Assembly (NCBI GenBank): GCA_003223115.1
Contig: QHXW01000290.1
Location: 1-64,000, forward strand
Direction of reading: 5' to 3'
Source: Acidobacteriota bacterium
GTDB lineage: Bacteria; Acidobacteriota; Terriglobia; Bryobacterales; Bryobacteraceae
DNA length: 64,000 nucleotides
Below the pieces are notes generated by a model, which ran no database searches, was not told the DNA's origin, and saw only the letters and a list, made by a program, of their open reading frames with translations. The first letter of the stretch is position 1, and every line of letters starts with the position of its first letter. This document shows positions 47,804-56,019 of the stretch, piece after piece. A program made the position numbers and the translations under genes.

Positions 47804-48637
47804 TCAGACTGCACGACTCAAGGTTCGATAGTTGACCAATGCCACGTCATTGTCTTCCAGCGCGCGCCGCGTTTCCGAGGCAGTGAGCGCCTCGAGTTCC
47901 CATTCGCGGCTCTCTTTCAGGCGGGTACGCGCAGCTCGCAGCTCATCGGTACAGCGGCCCGGGTGGCACATGAACTCCGTCGTCCCTTCGGGCAAGGCCT
48001 TGATCAGCTCCACCAGTTCCGCAGTTCGAAACCGCCCCGTGATCTGAAACCCGGCAAAATGGTCGGTGGTTCGGCATTGATGCGCCGCAAGCACGTGCTG
48101 GAAGCGCGCTCGCACCAGTTGCAAGCCATCGCTCGTGGCACGCGTCAGCCAGGAAGCTCTGGCCCGCGCCGCCGTGAGCGGAAGATCAAAAGGCCGCCGC
48201 ACCCAAGAGATGTGGAATTCCTCCGCAATTCCAGCGACTACGTCCAGCACCGGAGGCGCCAGATGCGTGTGTTTGTGAGTATCCAAGTGCGTTGGTGATA
48301 TTCCCGCACCGAGGATCCGGCGCACTTGGGCCGCGAGCTCTTCCCGTACGAGAATTTTACGCGTGGCGATTGCGGCCAACAACTGCGGAACGCTGGAGGG
48401 AAGCTCTCGACCGGGATCTGAGACCGACCGGCCGCCGACCAATACCAGGTGGCAACCCACATCGAGCAAAGGATTCTCATGAGCCAGCCGCGCCGCGTCG
48501 TCGAACGCTTCGCCATTGGCCATCAGAGTGGCCGCGGTCAGAATCCCATTCTGATGCGCTTCGACAATCCCGCGGTTGACGTCTCGCGTGTATCCGAAAT
48601 CATCCGCATTCACTACAAGTTGTCGCTTGAGCGTCAA
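47804..48637 (-). CDS. YdjC/HpnK-family deacetylase
   Basis: 277 residues. It begins RQLVVNADDFGYTRDVNRGI, with the metal-binding DD of the YdjC fold, then GILTAATLMANGEAFDDAAR and DVGCHLVLVGGRS, and ends with the CHPGR segment (EFMCHPGRCTDE). In hopanoid loci HpnK deacetylates an N-acetylglucosaminyl hopanoid; elsewhere ChbG removes acetyl groups from chitobiose. Because it overlaps mlaD (ATGA) and precedes rsmI, a role in lipid or envelope glycan processing is possible. No other hpn gene is in the window. Confidence 0.85.
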   Translation of the reverse strand: MTLKRQLVVNADDFGYTRDVNRGIVEAHQNGILTAATLMANGEAFDDAARLAHENPLLDVGCHLVLVGGRSVSDPGRELPSSVPQLLAAIATRKILVREELAAQVRRILGAGISPTHLDTHKHTHLAPPVLDVVAGIAEEFHISWVRRPFDLPLTAARARASWLTRATSDGLQLVRARFQHVLAAHQCRTTDHFAGFQITGRFRTAELVELIKALPEGTTEFMCHPGRCTDELRAARTRLKESREWELEALTASETRRALEDNDVALVNYRTLSRAV

Positions 48638-49707
48638 AACAGTGCAAGCTTGATGCGCAGGAATTTCTTGGGATTGGCGCGCATGTCTTTGAGCAATTGA
48701 TGCAGTTCTCCGGTGGCGCCGTTCAAGCTTTCATAGAGCTGTTGGTTGACCATGAGCTGTCCGATGGTCCCCTGGCCCGAGTTGATCTTGTCAACCGTCG
48801 TGCCGAGTTTGGCGATCACGTCGTTGATTTTGCCGTAGAGCACATCGTCCTTCAGAAGCTTTCCGGCGGTGCCTTTACCGGCCTGCAGATCGTCCAGCAG
48901 CAGATTCATTTGCGCGGTGGTTTTCCGCAGACCGTCGTACAGCGCGGGATCCTTCAGGAACTTTCCGGCCGATCCGCGGCCTTGCTGCAGCTCGTTCATC
49001 AGATCGTTAACCCGCTGGATGGGCGCACGTATTTCCTGATAAAGCGCGTCATCGTAGATCAGGCGGCTGATGGTCCCTTTGCCGGTCTTCACGGCGTTCA
49101 TGATCTGCTGCGCCTCAGAAATGGCGGCATTCAAACGCTGGTACAGCTCCTCGTCCTTGAGAAACTTGCCGATATTCCCGCGTCCGGCTTCGACATCGCC
49201 CAGAATGAGGTCGGCCCGCTTGAGCAGGCCTTGGAATTGAGCCAGCAGGCTAGCGCTCTGCGCCATGAGTTCGGGAATGTCCTGGTTGGGAACACTGCGG
49301 ATTTCATCGCCGGGTTGCACGTGCTGCGGGCTGGTCCCCTTGCTGATATTGATGAACTTGTCGCCCAGCAGGTTCGACGCCGCGATACCAGCCATGGAAT
49401 CTTTGGGAATTTCCTTCATGAAATCGTACTGAATGGTCATGACGATTTCGACCAAGCGGCGGGGGTCCTTTAATCCCGAGAGTCTGAGCTTGTCCACGTT
49501 GCCCACCAAAATGCCGTTCAAGCGAACGGTTGTGCCTTCCGTCATTCCGGCGGAATCGTCCATGTACGTTTTCAAGTCGAACGTGCGCTGAAACAGGTTC
49601 TTGCGGCCGGTGAGCAGAAAAATCAGTACGGCCACGATCACCATGGCCACAATGGCCATGACGCCGACCCGCAGTTTGGCGAAACTGACCTTTTGGGGAT
49701 TGGCCAT
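48634..49707 (-). CDS. mlaD: MCE/MlaD-family lipid-binding protein
   Basis: 357 residues, one N-terminal membrane anchor (LRVGVMAIVAMVIVAVLIFL), the MCE domain with DLKTYMDDSAGMTEGTTVRL and a long C-terminal part. The C-terminal part holds about five repeats of a unit of 40-50 residues shaped G-x-G-x-x-G-x-x-L-x-D-x-x-L-Y: GNIGKFLKDEELYQ, GTISRLIYDDALYQ, GSAGKFLKDPALYD, GTAGKLLKDDVLYG, GTIGQLMVNQQLYE. Such repeats form a helical tail that bridges the periplasm. Partner of mlaF and mlaE. Confidence 0.92.
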   Translation of the reverse strand: MANPQKVSFAKLRVGVMAIVAMVIVAVLIFLLTGRKNLFQRTFDLKTYMDDSAGMTEGTTVRLNGILVGNVDKLRLSGLKDPRRLVEIVMTIQYDFMKEIPKDSMAGIAASNLLGDKFINISKGTSPQHVQPGDEIRSVPNQDIPELMAQSASLLAQFQGLLKRADLILGDVEAGRGNIGKFLKDEELYQRLNAAISEAQQIMNAVKTGKGTISRLIYDDALYQEIRAPIQRVNDLMNELQQGRGSAGKFLKDPALYDGLRKTTAQMNLLLDDLQAGKGTAGKLLKDDVLYGKINDVIAKLGTTVDKINSGQGTIGQLMVNQQLYESLNGATGELHQLLKDMRANPKKFLRIKLALF

Positions 49708-49710
49708 TAC

Positions 49711-50580
49711 CTACCCGCCGCTCTGCTTTCGGAATTTGGAAATGTAGGCATCAGTCGAGGCTTCCAGCTCAGCTTGAGTTCCTTCGAAAACCAGGCGGCC
49801 TTCCCGCAGTACCAGGAATTTTGTCGTGCGCGTGATGTTGTTGCCAACGCCCCGCGCCGGCTCGAGCTTGCCATTGTCAGGATTGTATCGGAAATTGGCC
49901 ATCAAAGCGCCGTCCTGATAACGGTGCGTCACGATGAGCGTGGCGATTTTGCTCAAGTCTCTTTCTTTGATGATCAGGGCCATGATGGTGTGCGCGGTAA
50001 TCGGGTCCAGGCCCGCCGTGGGCGAATCATAAAGCAAAAGAGGCGGCGTTGTCACCACGGCGCGGGCAATGGCCACGCGCCTCCGCATCCCTCCCGACAG
50101 TTCGCTCGGAAAACGCGATAGCGTGTGCTCCAGTTCCACGAACCGCAGCGCCTCCCGCACCCGCTTAGACACGTCTTCGATGGGACACTGAATGGCTTTT
50201 TGATTGACCAGCGGGTAAGCCACATTCTCCTCGATGGTGAGCGAATCGAAAAGAGCGCTCTCCTGAAAGAGCATGCCGAGCTTGCTGCGGATACCGAAGA
50301 GCTGCTGCTCGGTCATCCGCGTGATGTCCTGTCCGAACACGTGCACAGAACCTGACTGGGGCTGCACTAGGCCTAGGGCAGTCTTCAGCAGGACGGTCTT
50401 TCCGCTGCCGGCCGCTCCTAAAATAATGCGCGTCTCCGCTTGCCGGACTTCAAACGAGACGTCCTGAAGCGCGGGAACATCGTCGAATGCAACCGACACG
50501 TGCTCGAAGCGCAGAACGCCTGCCGACGCCGGCGGCGGCGCATCGGGCAAAAGAACAGAGGAAGAAGTACCCCGGGGCAT
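49711..50580 (-). CDS. mlaF: ABC transporter ATP-binding protein MlaF-type
   Basis: 289 residues from ATG 50580, which shares one base with the mlaE stop (TGATG). Walker A GAAGSGKT, Q-loop LFQESALFDS, signature LSGGMRRRVAIARA, and Walker B LLLYDSPTAGLD with D in place of the usual E-neighbour (YDSPTAG; most MlaF have YDEPTAG). The frame extends 49 codons upstream without similarity. It powers lipid transport between the membranes with MlaE and MlaD. The S for E change after the Walker B aspartate deserves checking. Confidence 0.92.
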   Translation of the reverse strand: MPRGTSSSVLLPDAPPPASAGVLRFEHVSVAFDDVPALQDVSFEVRQAETRIILGAAGSGKTVLLKTALGLVQPQSGSVHVFGQDITRMTEQQLFGIRSKLGMLFQESALFDSLTIEENVAYPLVNQKAIQCPIEDVSKRVREALRFVELEHTLSRFPSELSGGMRRRVAIARAVVTTPPLLLYDSPTAGLDPITAHTIMALIIKERDLSKIATLIVTHRYQDGALMANFRYNPDNGKLEPARGVGNNITRTTKFLVLREGRLVFEGTQAELEASTDAYISKFRKQSGG

Positions 50581-51356
50581 CAGGAAGCCGAAACCAATTG
50601 GCTCGTGAAAATGCGCGTCAGGAAGAAGGTGAGGACGAAGATCAAAACAGAGGCAGCCACCATGGCCTGAGTCGTCGCGCGGCCCACGCCCTGAGTGCCT
50701 CCACTCGCCCGCAGCCCGTAGTAGCAACCCACCAGCGCGATCACAAAGGCAAACACAAACGGCTTCAGCAAACCCTGCGTCACATCATCCCATCCCAGGG
50801 CCTGCCAAACCGACGTCCAGTACTGCCGCCCGTTCACGTCCAGCATGCCGGCTGCAACCACATACCCGCCGAACACGCCTACGAAATCGGCAATGATCGT
50901 CAGCAAGGGCAACACTACACAGGTTGCGATCAGGCGCGGCGTAACCAATTTCTGAATGGGATCGGTACCCAGCGCCCGCATGGCGTCAATCTGTTCGGTG
51001 ACTTTCATCGAGCCGATTTCGCTAGCCATGCCCGAAGCGTTGCGACCGGCAACCATGAGCGAAGTGAGAGCCGGACCCAGCTCGCGAACCAAGGTGATTG
51101 AAACCGCAGTTCCCACCTTGCCTGTCTGGCCCCACTGGGCCAGTGCGCGCGCCAACTGGAGCGCCATCACAGCACCGCTGAAGAAGCCGGTCATCACGAC
51201 AATAGGCAGGCTGCCGACCCCGATATTGTCCATCTGCAGAACGATATCGTCCGAGTAATGCGGTTCGCGAAACATGTTGCGAAGCGCCCTTCCCGCGAGC
51301 AGATAAAATTCCTGGACGGCCAGAATGGGTCCGGTGACCACCTCGAGCAGAGCCAT
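50580..51356 (-). CDS. mlaE: ABC transporter permease MlaE-type
   Basis: 258 residues, about five to six membrane helices. Signatures include MFREPHYSDDIVLQMDNIGV, GSLPIVVMTGFFSGAVMALQ and ELGPALTSLMVAGRNASGMA. It is the first gene of the transcript mlaE-mlaF-mlaD-hpnK-like-rsmI; 31 bases separate its start from the divergent P1 peptidase gene, so both promoters must lie in this short gap or overlap it. It forms the channel for phospholipid movement. Confidence 0.94.
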   Translation of the reverse strand: MALLEVVTGPILAVQEFYLLAGRALRNMFREPHYSDDIVLQMDNIGVGSLPIVVMTGFFSGAVMALQLARALAQWGQTGKVGTAVSITLVRELGPALTSLMVAGRNASGMASEIGSMKVTEQIDAMRALGTDPIQKLVTPRLIATCVVLPLLTIIADFVGVFGGYVVAAGMLDVNGRQYWTSVWQALGWDDVTQGLLKPFVFAFVIALVGCYYGLRASGGTQGVGRATTQAMVAASVLIFVLTFFLTRIFTSQLVSAS

Positions 51357-51387
51357 GTCGTTTTCGATGCTACCATACGACTAACCC

Positions 51388-52356
51388 ATGAAAGGACTTA
51401 CCGACATCCCAGGCATTCGCGTGGGACATGTCTCGGATTACGAGGCGCTGACCGGTTGTACCGCTATCCTTTTTGAAGCGGGAGCCGTGGGCGGTATCGA
51501 CGTACGAGGCGCGGCTACTGGAACGGAAGACATTGACGTGCTCAGGCCGTCGCATATAGCCGATCGCGTCCATGCTGTGGTGCTCGCGGGCGGGAGCGCA
51601 TTTGGTCTCGAAGCCGCGTCAGGCGTACGCCGCTTTCTAGAACATCACGGAGTCGGATTCCGTTTCGGCGGGGCGGTGGTGCCGATTGTGACCTCCGCGA
51701 TTCTGTTCGATCTGGGGCTCGGTAAATCCCACGTTCGTCCCACGCGCGAAATGGGGGAGGCTGCTGCCGCTGCGGCGACCGTGGACGCGGTTCATGAAGG
51801 TGCTGTGGGCGCTGGAACTGGCGCTACAGTCGGCAAAATTTTCGGCATGAAGCAGGCCATGAAGAGCGGCATCGGCTCAACTACCGTCAACCTGGACGAT
51901 CGTGTAAGGGTGGCAGCGCTGGTTGCCGTGAATGCGCTCGGCGATGTGCGGGATCCGCAGACTGGCAAGCTAATCGCGGGAGCACGGCGCGCGCCCGCCA
52001 GCGACGAACTGGCCAATACCGAACTCGAGATGAAACGCAGCGCGAGAACCGGCAGGATGGGTGAAAATACGACGTTGGCCGTAGTGGCCACGAACGCGCG
52101 TCTATCCAAGGTCGGCGCCAACCGGCTGGCTCAATTGGCCAGTCTCGGGATGGCCCGCACCATTTTCCCGGTCAACACCAATGGAGATGGCGACCTGTGC
52201 TTCGCGCTGTCAGTAGGCGAGGAACGCGCCGACGTAGACGTACTGGGTGTGGCCGCGGCCGAAGCATTGGCTCAAGCCATTGTGCGCGCGGTGAAACTGG
52301 CGCCGACACTGGGCGGGGTCCCGGGATTGGCGGGACCGCTCAAGACCAACGGCTAG
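51388..52356 (+). CDS. P1-family peptidase (DmpA/BapA-like aminopeptidase)
   Basis: 322 residues. It opens KGLTDIPGIRVGHVSDYEAL and carries VVLAGGSAFGLEAASGVRRF, GAGTGATVGKIFG and the autocleavage region GENTTLAVVATNA, where the N-terminal nucleophile (T) is released by self-processing. Family P1 includes D-aminopeptidase DmpA and beta-peptidyl aminopeptidase BapA. The gene has no signal peptide. The 5' gap (31 bases) to mlaE has no Shine-Dalgarno sequence, so the mRNA may be leaderless. Confidence 0.9.
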   Translation: MKGLTDIPGIRVGHVSDYEALTGCTAILFEAGAVGGIDVRGAATGTEDIDVLRPSHIADRVHAVVLAGGSAFGLEAASGVRRFLEHHGVGFRFGGAVVPIVTSAILFDLGLGKSHVRPTREMGEAAAAAATVDAVHEGAVGAGTGATVGKIFGMKQAMKSGIGSTTVNLDDRVRVAALVAVNALGDVRDPQTGKLIAGARRAPASDELANTELEMKRSARTGRMGENTTLAVVATNARLSKVGANRLAQLASLGMARTIFPVNTNGDGDLCFALSVGEERADVDVLGVAAAEALAQAIVRAVKLAPTLGGVPGLAGPLKTNG

Positions 52357-52392
52357 CCGCGCTGGATAAGGCCCATCATTAGCTCCTGACGG

Positions 52393-52776
52393 TTACTTTG
52401 GCTTATAGGCGATGCAGTCGATTTCTACTTTCATTTTGGGATCGGCGAACTTGCATTCGACGGTAGTGCGCGCCGGCTTGGCCGCGCCGAAAAACTCCGC
52501 GTAAACTTCGTTCATCGCGCCGAAATCCCTGCCATCGGACAAAAATACGGAGCACTTCACAACGTCCGCCACTCCGGCGCCGCAGCCTTCCAGAATCTTG
52601 CGAATATTCGTCAGCACCAGTCGCGTCTCGTGCTTGATGTCGCCGTACGACATCTGATTGGTGGCCGCATCGATGGGCCCCTGCCCCGCGACGAAGATGA
52701 AATCGCCCGCGCGAACAGCCGGAGAGTAGGGCCCGCGTGGCGTAGGCACACCCGGCGGAGTCATTCTCTCGATCAT
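52393..52776 (-). CDS. RidA-family enamine/imine deaminase
   Basis: 127 residues. Family sequence is clear: PTPRGPYSPAVRAGDFIFVA, GQGPIDAATNQM, DVVKCSVFLSDGRDFGAMNE and AKPARTTVECKFADPKMKVE. The arginine that binds the carboxylate (R of ARTTVE) is present. RidA proteins hydrolyse reactive 2-aminoacrylate released by PLP enzymes. It overlaps the trxB stop by one base (TAATG), so it is translated with trxB. Confidence 0.92.
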   Translation of the reverse strand: MIERMTPPGVPTPRGPYSPAVRAGDFIFVAGQGPIDAATNQMSYGDIKHETRLVLTNIRKILEGCGAGVADVVKCSVFLSDGRDFGAMNEVYAEFFGAAKPARTTVECKFADPKMKVEIDCIAYKPK

Positions 52777-53699
52777 TAGTGTCCCTCCGCTTCTAAAAAT
52801 CGTTCCGCTTCCATGGCCGCCATGCAGCCCATGCCGGAGGCGGTGACGGCCTGGCGATAGACGCGGTCCTGCACGTCGCCTGCGTGAAAAACACCCGGAA
52901 TATTGGTCCGGGCGCCGCTTTTCGAGATGACATAACCGTCGGCGTCGGTCTCGATCTGGCCGCGAAACACGGCCGTGTTCGGAATATGACCGATGGCCAC
53001 GAAGAACCCGTCCACTTCCTGCTCCCAGACTTTGCCGGTGACCCCGTTTCGCAGCCGCGCTCCGGTGACGAGCCCTTTCGAGGCGTCGAAGACATCTTCA
53101 ACCACGGTATTCAGGACAAAAGTGATTTTGGGATTGTTCCGCGCGCGATCCAGCATGATCTTCGAAGCGCGAAACTGGTCGCGCCGGTGCACCAGGGCCA
53201 CTTCGCGGCCGAAACGCGTCAGAAAGTTGGCCTCTTCCATGGCGGAATCGCCGCCGCCGACCACCATGATCTTTTTATCGCGATAGAAAAAACCATCACA
53301 GGTCGCGCAAGAGCTGACGCCATGGCCAATCAGGTTCTGCTCATTCGGCAAGCCCAGCCATCGCGCCGAGGCACCGGAGGCGATAATCAACGTGCGAGTC
53401 TCAATCCAGTCGCCCTCGATATTGAGGCGGAACGGCCGTTTCGAGAGATCCGCTTCGACTACCGCGCCTTCCTTAAACTCGGCGCCGAAAGTCTGTGCCT
53501 GCTTCTTGATGTTCTCCACCAGATCCGGCCCGTTGATGCCCTCCGGGAACCCGGGGAAATTCTCCACAAGCGTAGTGAGTGAGAGCTGTCCGCCGGGATG
53601 GTGGCCCTTCACCACCAGCGGCTTCAGATTCGCACGCGCGGCGTAGATGGCCGCGGTATTTCCGGCACAACCCGAGCCGACGATTACAAGATTGAACAT
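52776..53699 (-). CDS. trxB: Thioredoxin reductase
   Basis: 307 residues. FAD motif IVGSGCAGNTAAIYAARANL (6-25), CATC at 131-134 in SCATCDGFFYRDKKI, NADPH motif VVGGGDSAMEEANFL and C-terminal GVFHAGDVQDRVYRQ. It uses NADPH to reduce thioredoxin. The gene is 80 bases downstream of the ABC-DtxR gene on the same strand, so it may belong to the iron operon or have its own promoter in the gap. The ATG has AAGG upstream. Confidence 0.96.
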   Translation of the reverse strand: MFNLVIVGSGCAGNTAAIYAARANLKPLVVKGHHPGGQLSLTTLVENFPGFPEGINGPDLVENIKKQAQTFGAEFKEGAVVEADLSKRPFRLNIEGDWIETRTLIIASGASARWLGLPNEQNLIGHGVSSCATCDGFFYRDKKIMVVGGGDSAMEEANFLTRFGREVALVHRRDQFRASKIMLDRARNNPKITFVLNTVVEDVFDASKGLVTGARLRNGVTGKVWEQEVDGFFVAIGHIPNTAVFRGQIETDADGYVISKSGARTNIPGVFHAGDVQDRVYRQAVTASGMGCMAAMEAERFLEAEGH

Positions 53700-53779
53700 G
53701 ATCGAAAACCTTGTTTCGGGAAAACTAGAATTTCCAATGTATCACGAGCGAGATCTCCGGTTCAGCCGCGCGGCGCTAA

Positions 53780-54919
53780 CTAATTCGCACGGCCGCGCGT
53801 GGATTCCGAGGACCGTTTTTCGCCCGGCGCACCGTCGCCGCAGCACTCACCCGGTGGAATCGGGCTGCCGTGCGGGCAGGTAGCCGGGTGACCCAAGAAA
53901 GTGCAGATGCGGTCTGTGACTTCCGGGCTGAGAATGTGCTCGAACGTGCAGGCATTGGATTCCACGGCGGCATCATCGCGAATGGAGAGCACATCCATGA
54001 ATAACCGTTCGGCCAGCCGGTGCCTGCGGATGACGCTGCGTGCGCGAGATTCTCCGGCCTGGGTGAAATCGACTTCACTGCCGGCCATTTTCAAAAGCCC
54101 GATGCGCGACATGGTCGCGACCAGCCGCCGTTTTTGCATCTCGGTAAAATGCGAACATTCGTGGTGCATCGCGCTTTCGCGCAGCATCCAAAGCTCCTCG
54201 AGCACTTCATCGAAATCCTCGTTCTCTTCCGCCGTAAACACCACGGTCTCGACGATACGGCCGTGCTCCAGGTTGATGCGGCGGTCGGCGCAACGCCCCG
54301 CGCGCTCGTCGTGCGTCACCAACAGGAACGTGCGTCCCTGGGCGTGAAGACCGCTCAAGAGGTCCAGCACGATCTGCTCATTTGATGCATCCAGGTTGCC
54401 GGTGGGTTCATCGGCCAGAATGATTTTCGGATCGTTCACCAGCGCCCGCGCGATGGCCACGCGCTGCTGCTCGCCACCCGATAACTCAGAGGGCAAGTGG
54501 CTTGCGCGCGCGGTCAAACCCACGTGCTCCAGCATGCGCCTGGCCTCGGCTTCATCGGTCATGCTGTGGAAGTATTGCGCCAGCATCACGTTCTCGAGCG
54601 CCGTCAGGTGCGGAATCAGATGATACTGCTGGAAGATCAATCCCACGGTCTCGGCACGAAAGCGAACCAGTTCGGCGCGCGTGAGTTTCGAAATGTCGGT
54701 CGAGCCGATCCGGACCGAGCCGCTCGAAGGCTGATCGAGGCATCCCAGGATATTCAGCAGCGTGGTCTTACCGGATCCCGACGGGCCCATAATCGCGATC
54801 CACTCGCCCGAGTCGGCCGTGAATGTAACCTCATCAAGCGCTTGCACCGGTGCGCCGCCACCTGCCTGGTAGTTCTTCGAAACGCGCTCGGCTTCGAGAA
54901 AATGGACCATCCGCTTCAT
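53780..54919 (-). CDS. ABC transporter ATPase (MacB/LolD type) fused to a DtxR/MntR-like metal-sensing domain
   Basis: 379 residues. Residues 1-228 are a complete ATPase: Walker A GPSGSGKT (45-52), Q-loop FQQYHLIP, signature [15 protein letters not shown] (146-160), Walker [13 protein letters not shown] and H203. From about 235 the sequence resembles a DtxR-family regulator: [47 protein letters not shown] and RLFMDVLSI. It ends [16 protein letters not shown]. The metal ligands of DtxR and MntR map to H300, E304, E320, C324, E327 and H328. The helix-turn-helix is shorter than normal, so DNA binding is doubtful. I infer iron or manganese control of the ATPase. The start overlaps the permease stop (ATGA); a second ATG is three codons later. 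Confidence 0.85.
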   Translation of the reverse strand: MKRMVHFLEAERVSKNYQAGGGAPVQALDEVTFTADSGEWIAIMGPSGSGKTTLLNILGCLDQPSSGSVRIGSTDISKLTRAELVRFRAETVGLIFQQYHLIPHLTALENVMLAQYFHSMTDEAEARRMLEHVGLTARASHLPSELSGGEQQRVAIARALVNDPKIILADEPTGNLDASNEQIVLDLLSGLHAQGRTFLLVTHDERAGRCADRRINLEHGRIVETVVFTAEENEDFDEVLEELWMLRESAMHHECSHFTEMQKRRLVATMSRIGLLKMAGSEVDFTQAGESRARSVIRRHRLAERLFMDVLSIRDDAAVESNACTFEHILSPEVTDRICTFLGHPATCPHGSPIPPGECCGDGAPGEKRSSESTRGRAN

Positions 54920-56019
54920 TCTCCGCGAAGGATCACGGCCGGTTCAATGCGCCAGATGCGTGAGGCGGCAGCAACAGTGGCGACCGCGGCGATCAGCAGT
55001 GTCATCAGGGCCACGGGCATGAACACCGCGAAATCCACGCCGATTGGGGTGGCCTGGGCGGAATTCGAAAAAATCGTCAGGCCAATCCAGTACGCAATAG
55101 CCAGGCCCGCTGCGTAACCCGTGAGCGCGGCCGCGAGCGCCAGCACGAGCGACTCTGAAAGAAGAAGAGTGGCGATGCGCCCTTCAGCCGCGCCGATGGC
55201 CTTCAGGACGCCGATTTCTTTGCTACGCTCGAGCACCAGCTCGCTGAAATTTCCAGTCACGCACAAGGTGGTAATCAGCAGGATCACCACACTCAGCAGA
55301 AGAACCGCGCTGCGAACTTTCATGACTACGTTCGCTTCGGTTTCGGCCAATGCGCGGAGTACTCGCACCTCGGCTTGTGGAAACGCACGGGACAGCGCAT
55401 CGCGAACCTCGGGCAGCCGCTCGCCATCGGCCCGGATTTGCACCAGACTAGCCACGTCCCGGAATGCTGCGTCCGCGGACGCACGCTCGAAGGGCACTAT
55501 CACTTGGCTGTCTTCGGCGCCGCCGGTGCTGACAATCCCGCGAACTGTGCACGGCCCGCTGGCGAGTGTGACCGTCTGCGCCAGCGCGACTCGGAAGTGA
55601 GCCGCCAGCGTTATGCCGGCAAGACACTCGCCCTTCGACGCTGTGCGCGCGCCCTCCACGCGCCAGTAGCTGATGAGAGGGCCGGCTCTCGAAAAATCTA
55701 CGCCCGCCTCGACCACGCGCTCGTCACTGATGTGGCCAATGGTGATGCGGCCGATGGTGTAGATGAAGGGCGCCGCCACGACGTCCAGCTTTTCGGCTGA
55801 GGAGACGGCCTGGAGCGGAACAGTTCGTGCGTCGCCGACCGGAGCAATGACCAGGTTGGCGCCAAACGCCCGGAATTCGCGGCGCATCTTGCGCTCGATA
55901 TCGGAGTACAAGCTGAACACAGCCGTAGCCAGCATGGCCGCCACTGCGAGACCGGCAAAAGCGAGGGCCAGCCGCCTGCGGCGGAATTTCACCGCTCCCA
56001 CAACAAACCGCCAGAACAT
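54916..56019 (-). CDS. FtsX/MacB-type ABC permease, iron system subunit 2
   Basis: 367 residues from ATG 56019, which shares one base with the stop of the first permease (TGATG). The longer open frame to 56349 has 110 noise codons. One N-terminal membrane helix (RLALAFAGLAVAAMLATAVF) is followed by a periplasmic domain of about 200 residues and three C-terminal helices, with VLERSKEIGVLKAIGAAEGR, the FtsX/MacB cytoplasmic loop that contacts the ATPase. In the Campylobacter Cj1658-Cj1665 locus two such permeases stand in the same position. Confidence 0.9.
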   Translation of the reverse strand: MFWRFVVGAVKFRRRRLALAFAGLAVAAMLATAVFSLYSDIERKMRREFRAFGANLVIAPVGDARTVPLQAVSSAEKLDVVAAPFIYTIGRITIGHISDERVVEAGVDFSRAGPLISYWRVEGARTASKGECLAGITLAAHFRVALAQTVTLASGPCTVRGIVSTGGAEDSQVIVPFERASADAAFRDVASLVQIRADGERLPEVRDALSRAFPQAEVRVLRALAETEANVVMKVRSAVLLLSVVILLITTLCVTGNFSELVLERSKEIGVLKAIGAAEGRIATLLLSESLVLALAAALTGYAAGLAIAYWIGLTIFSNSAQATPIGVDFAVFMPVALMTLLIAAVATVAAASRIWRIEPAVILRGE

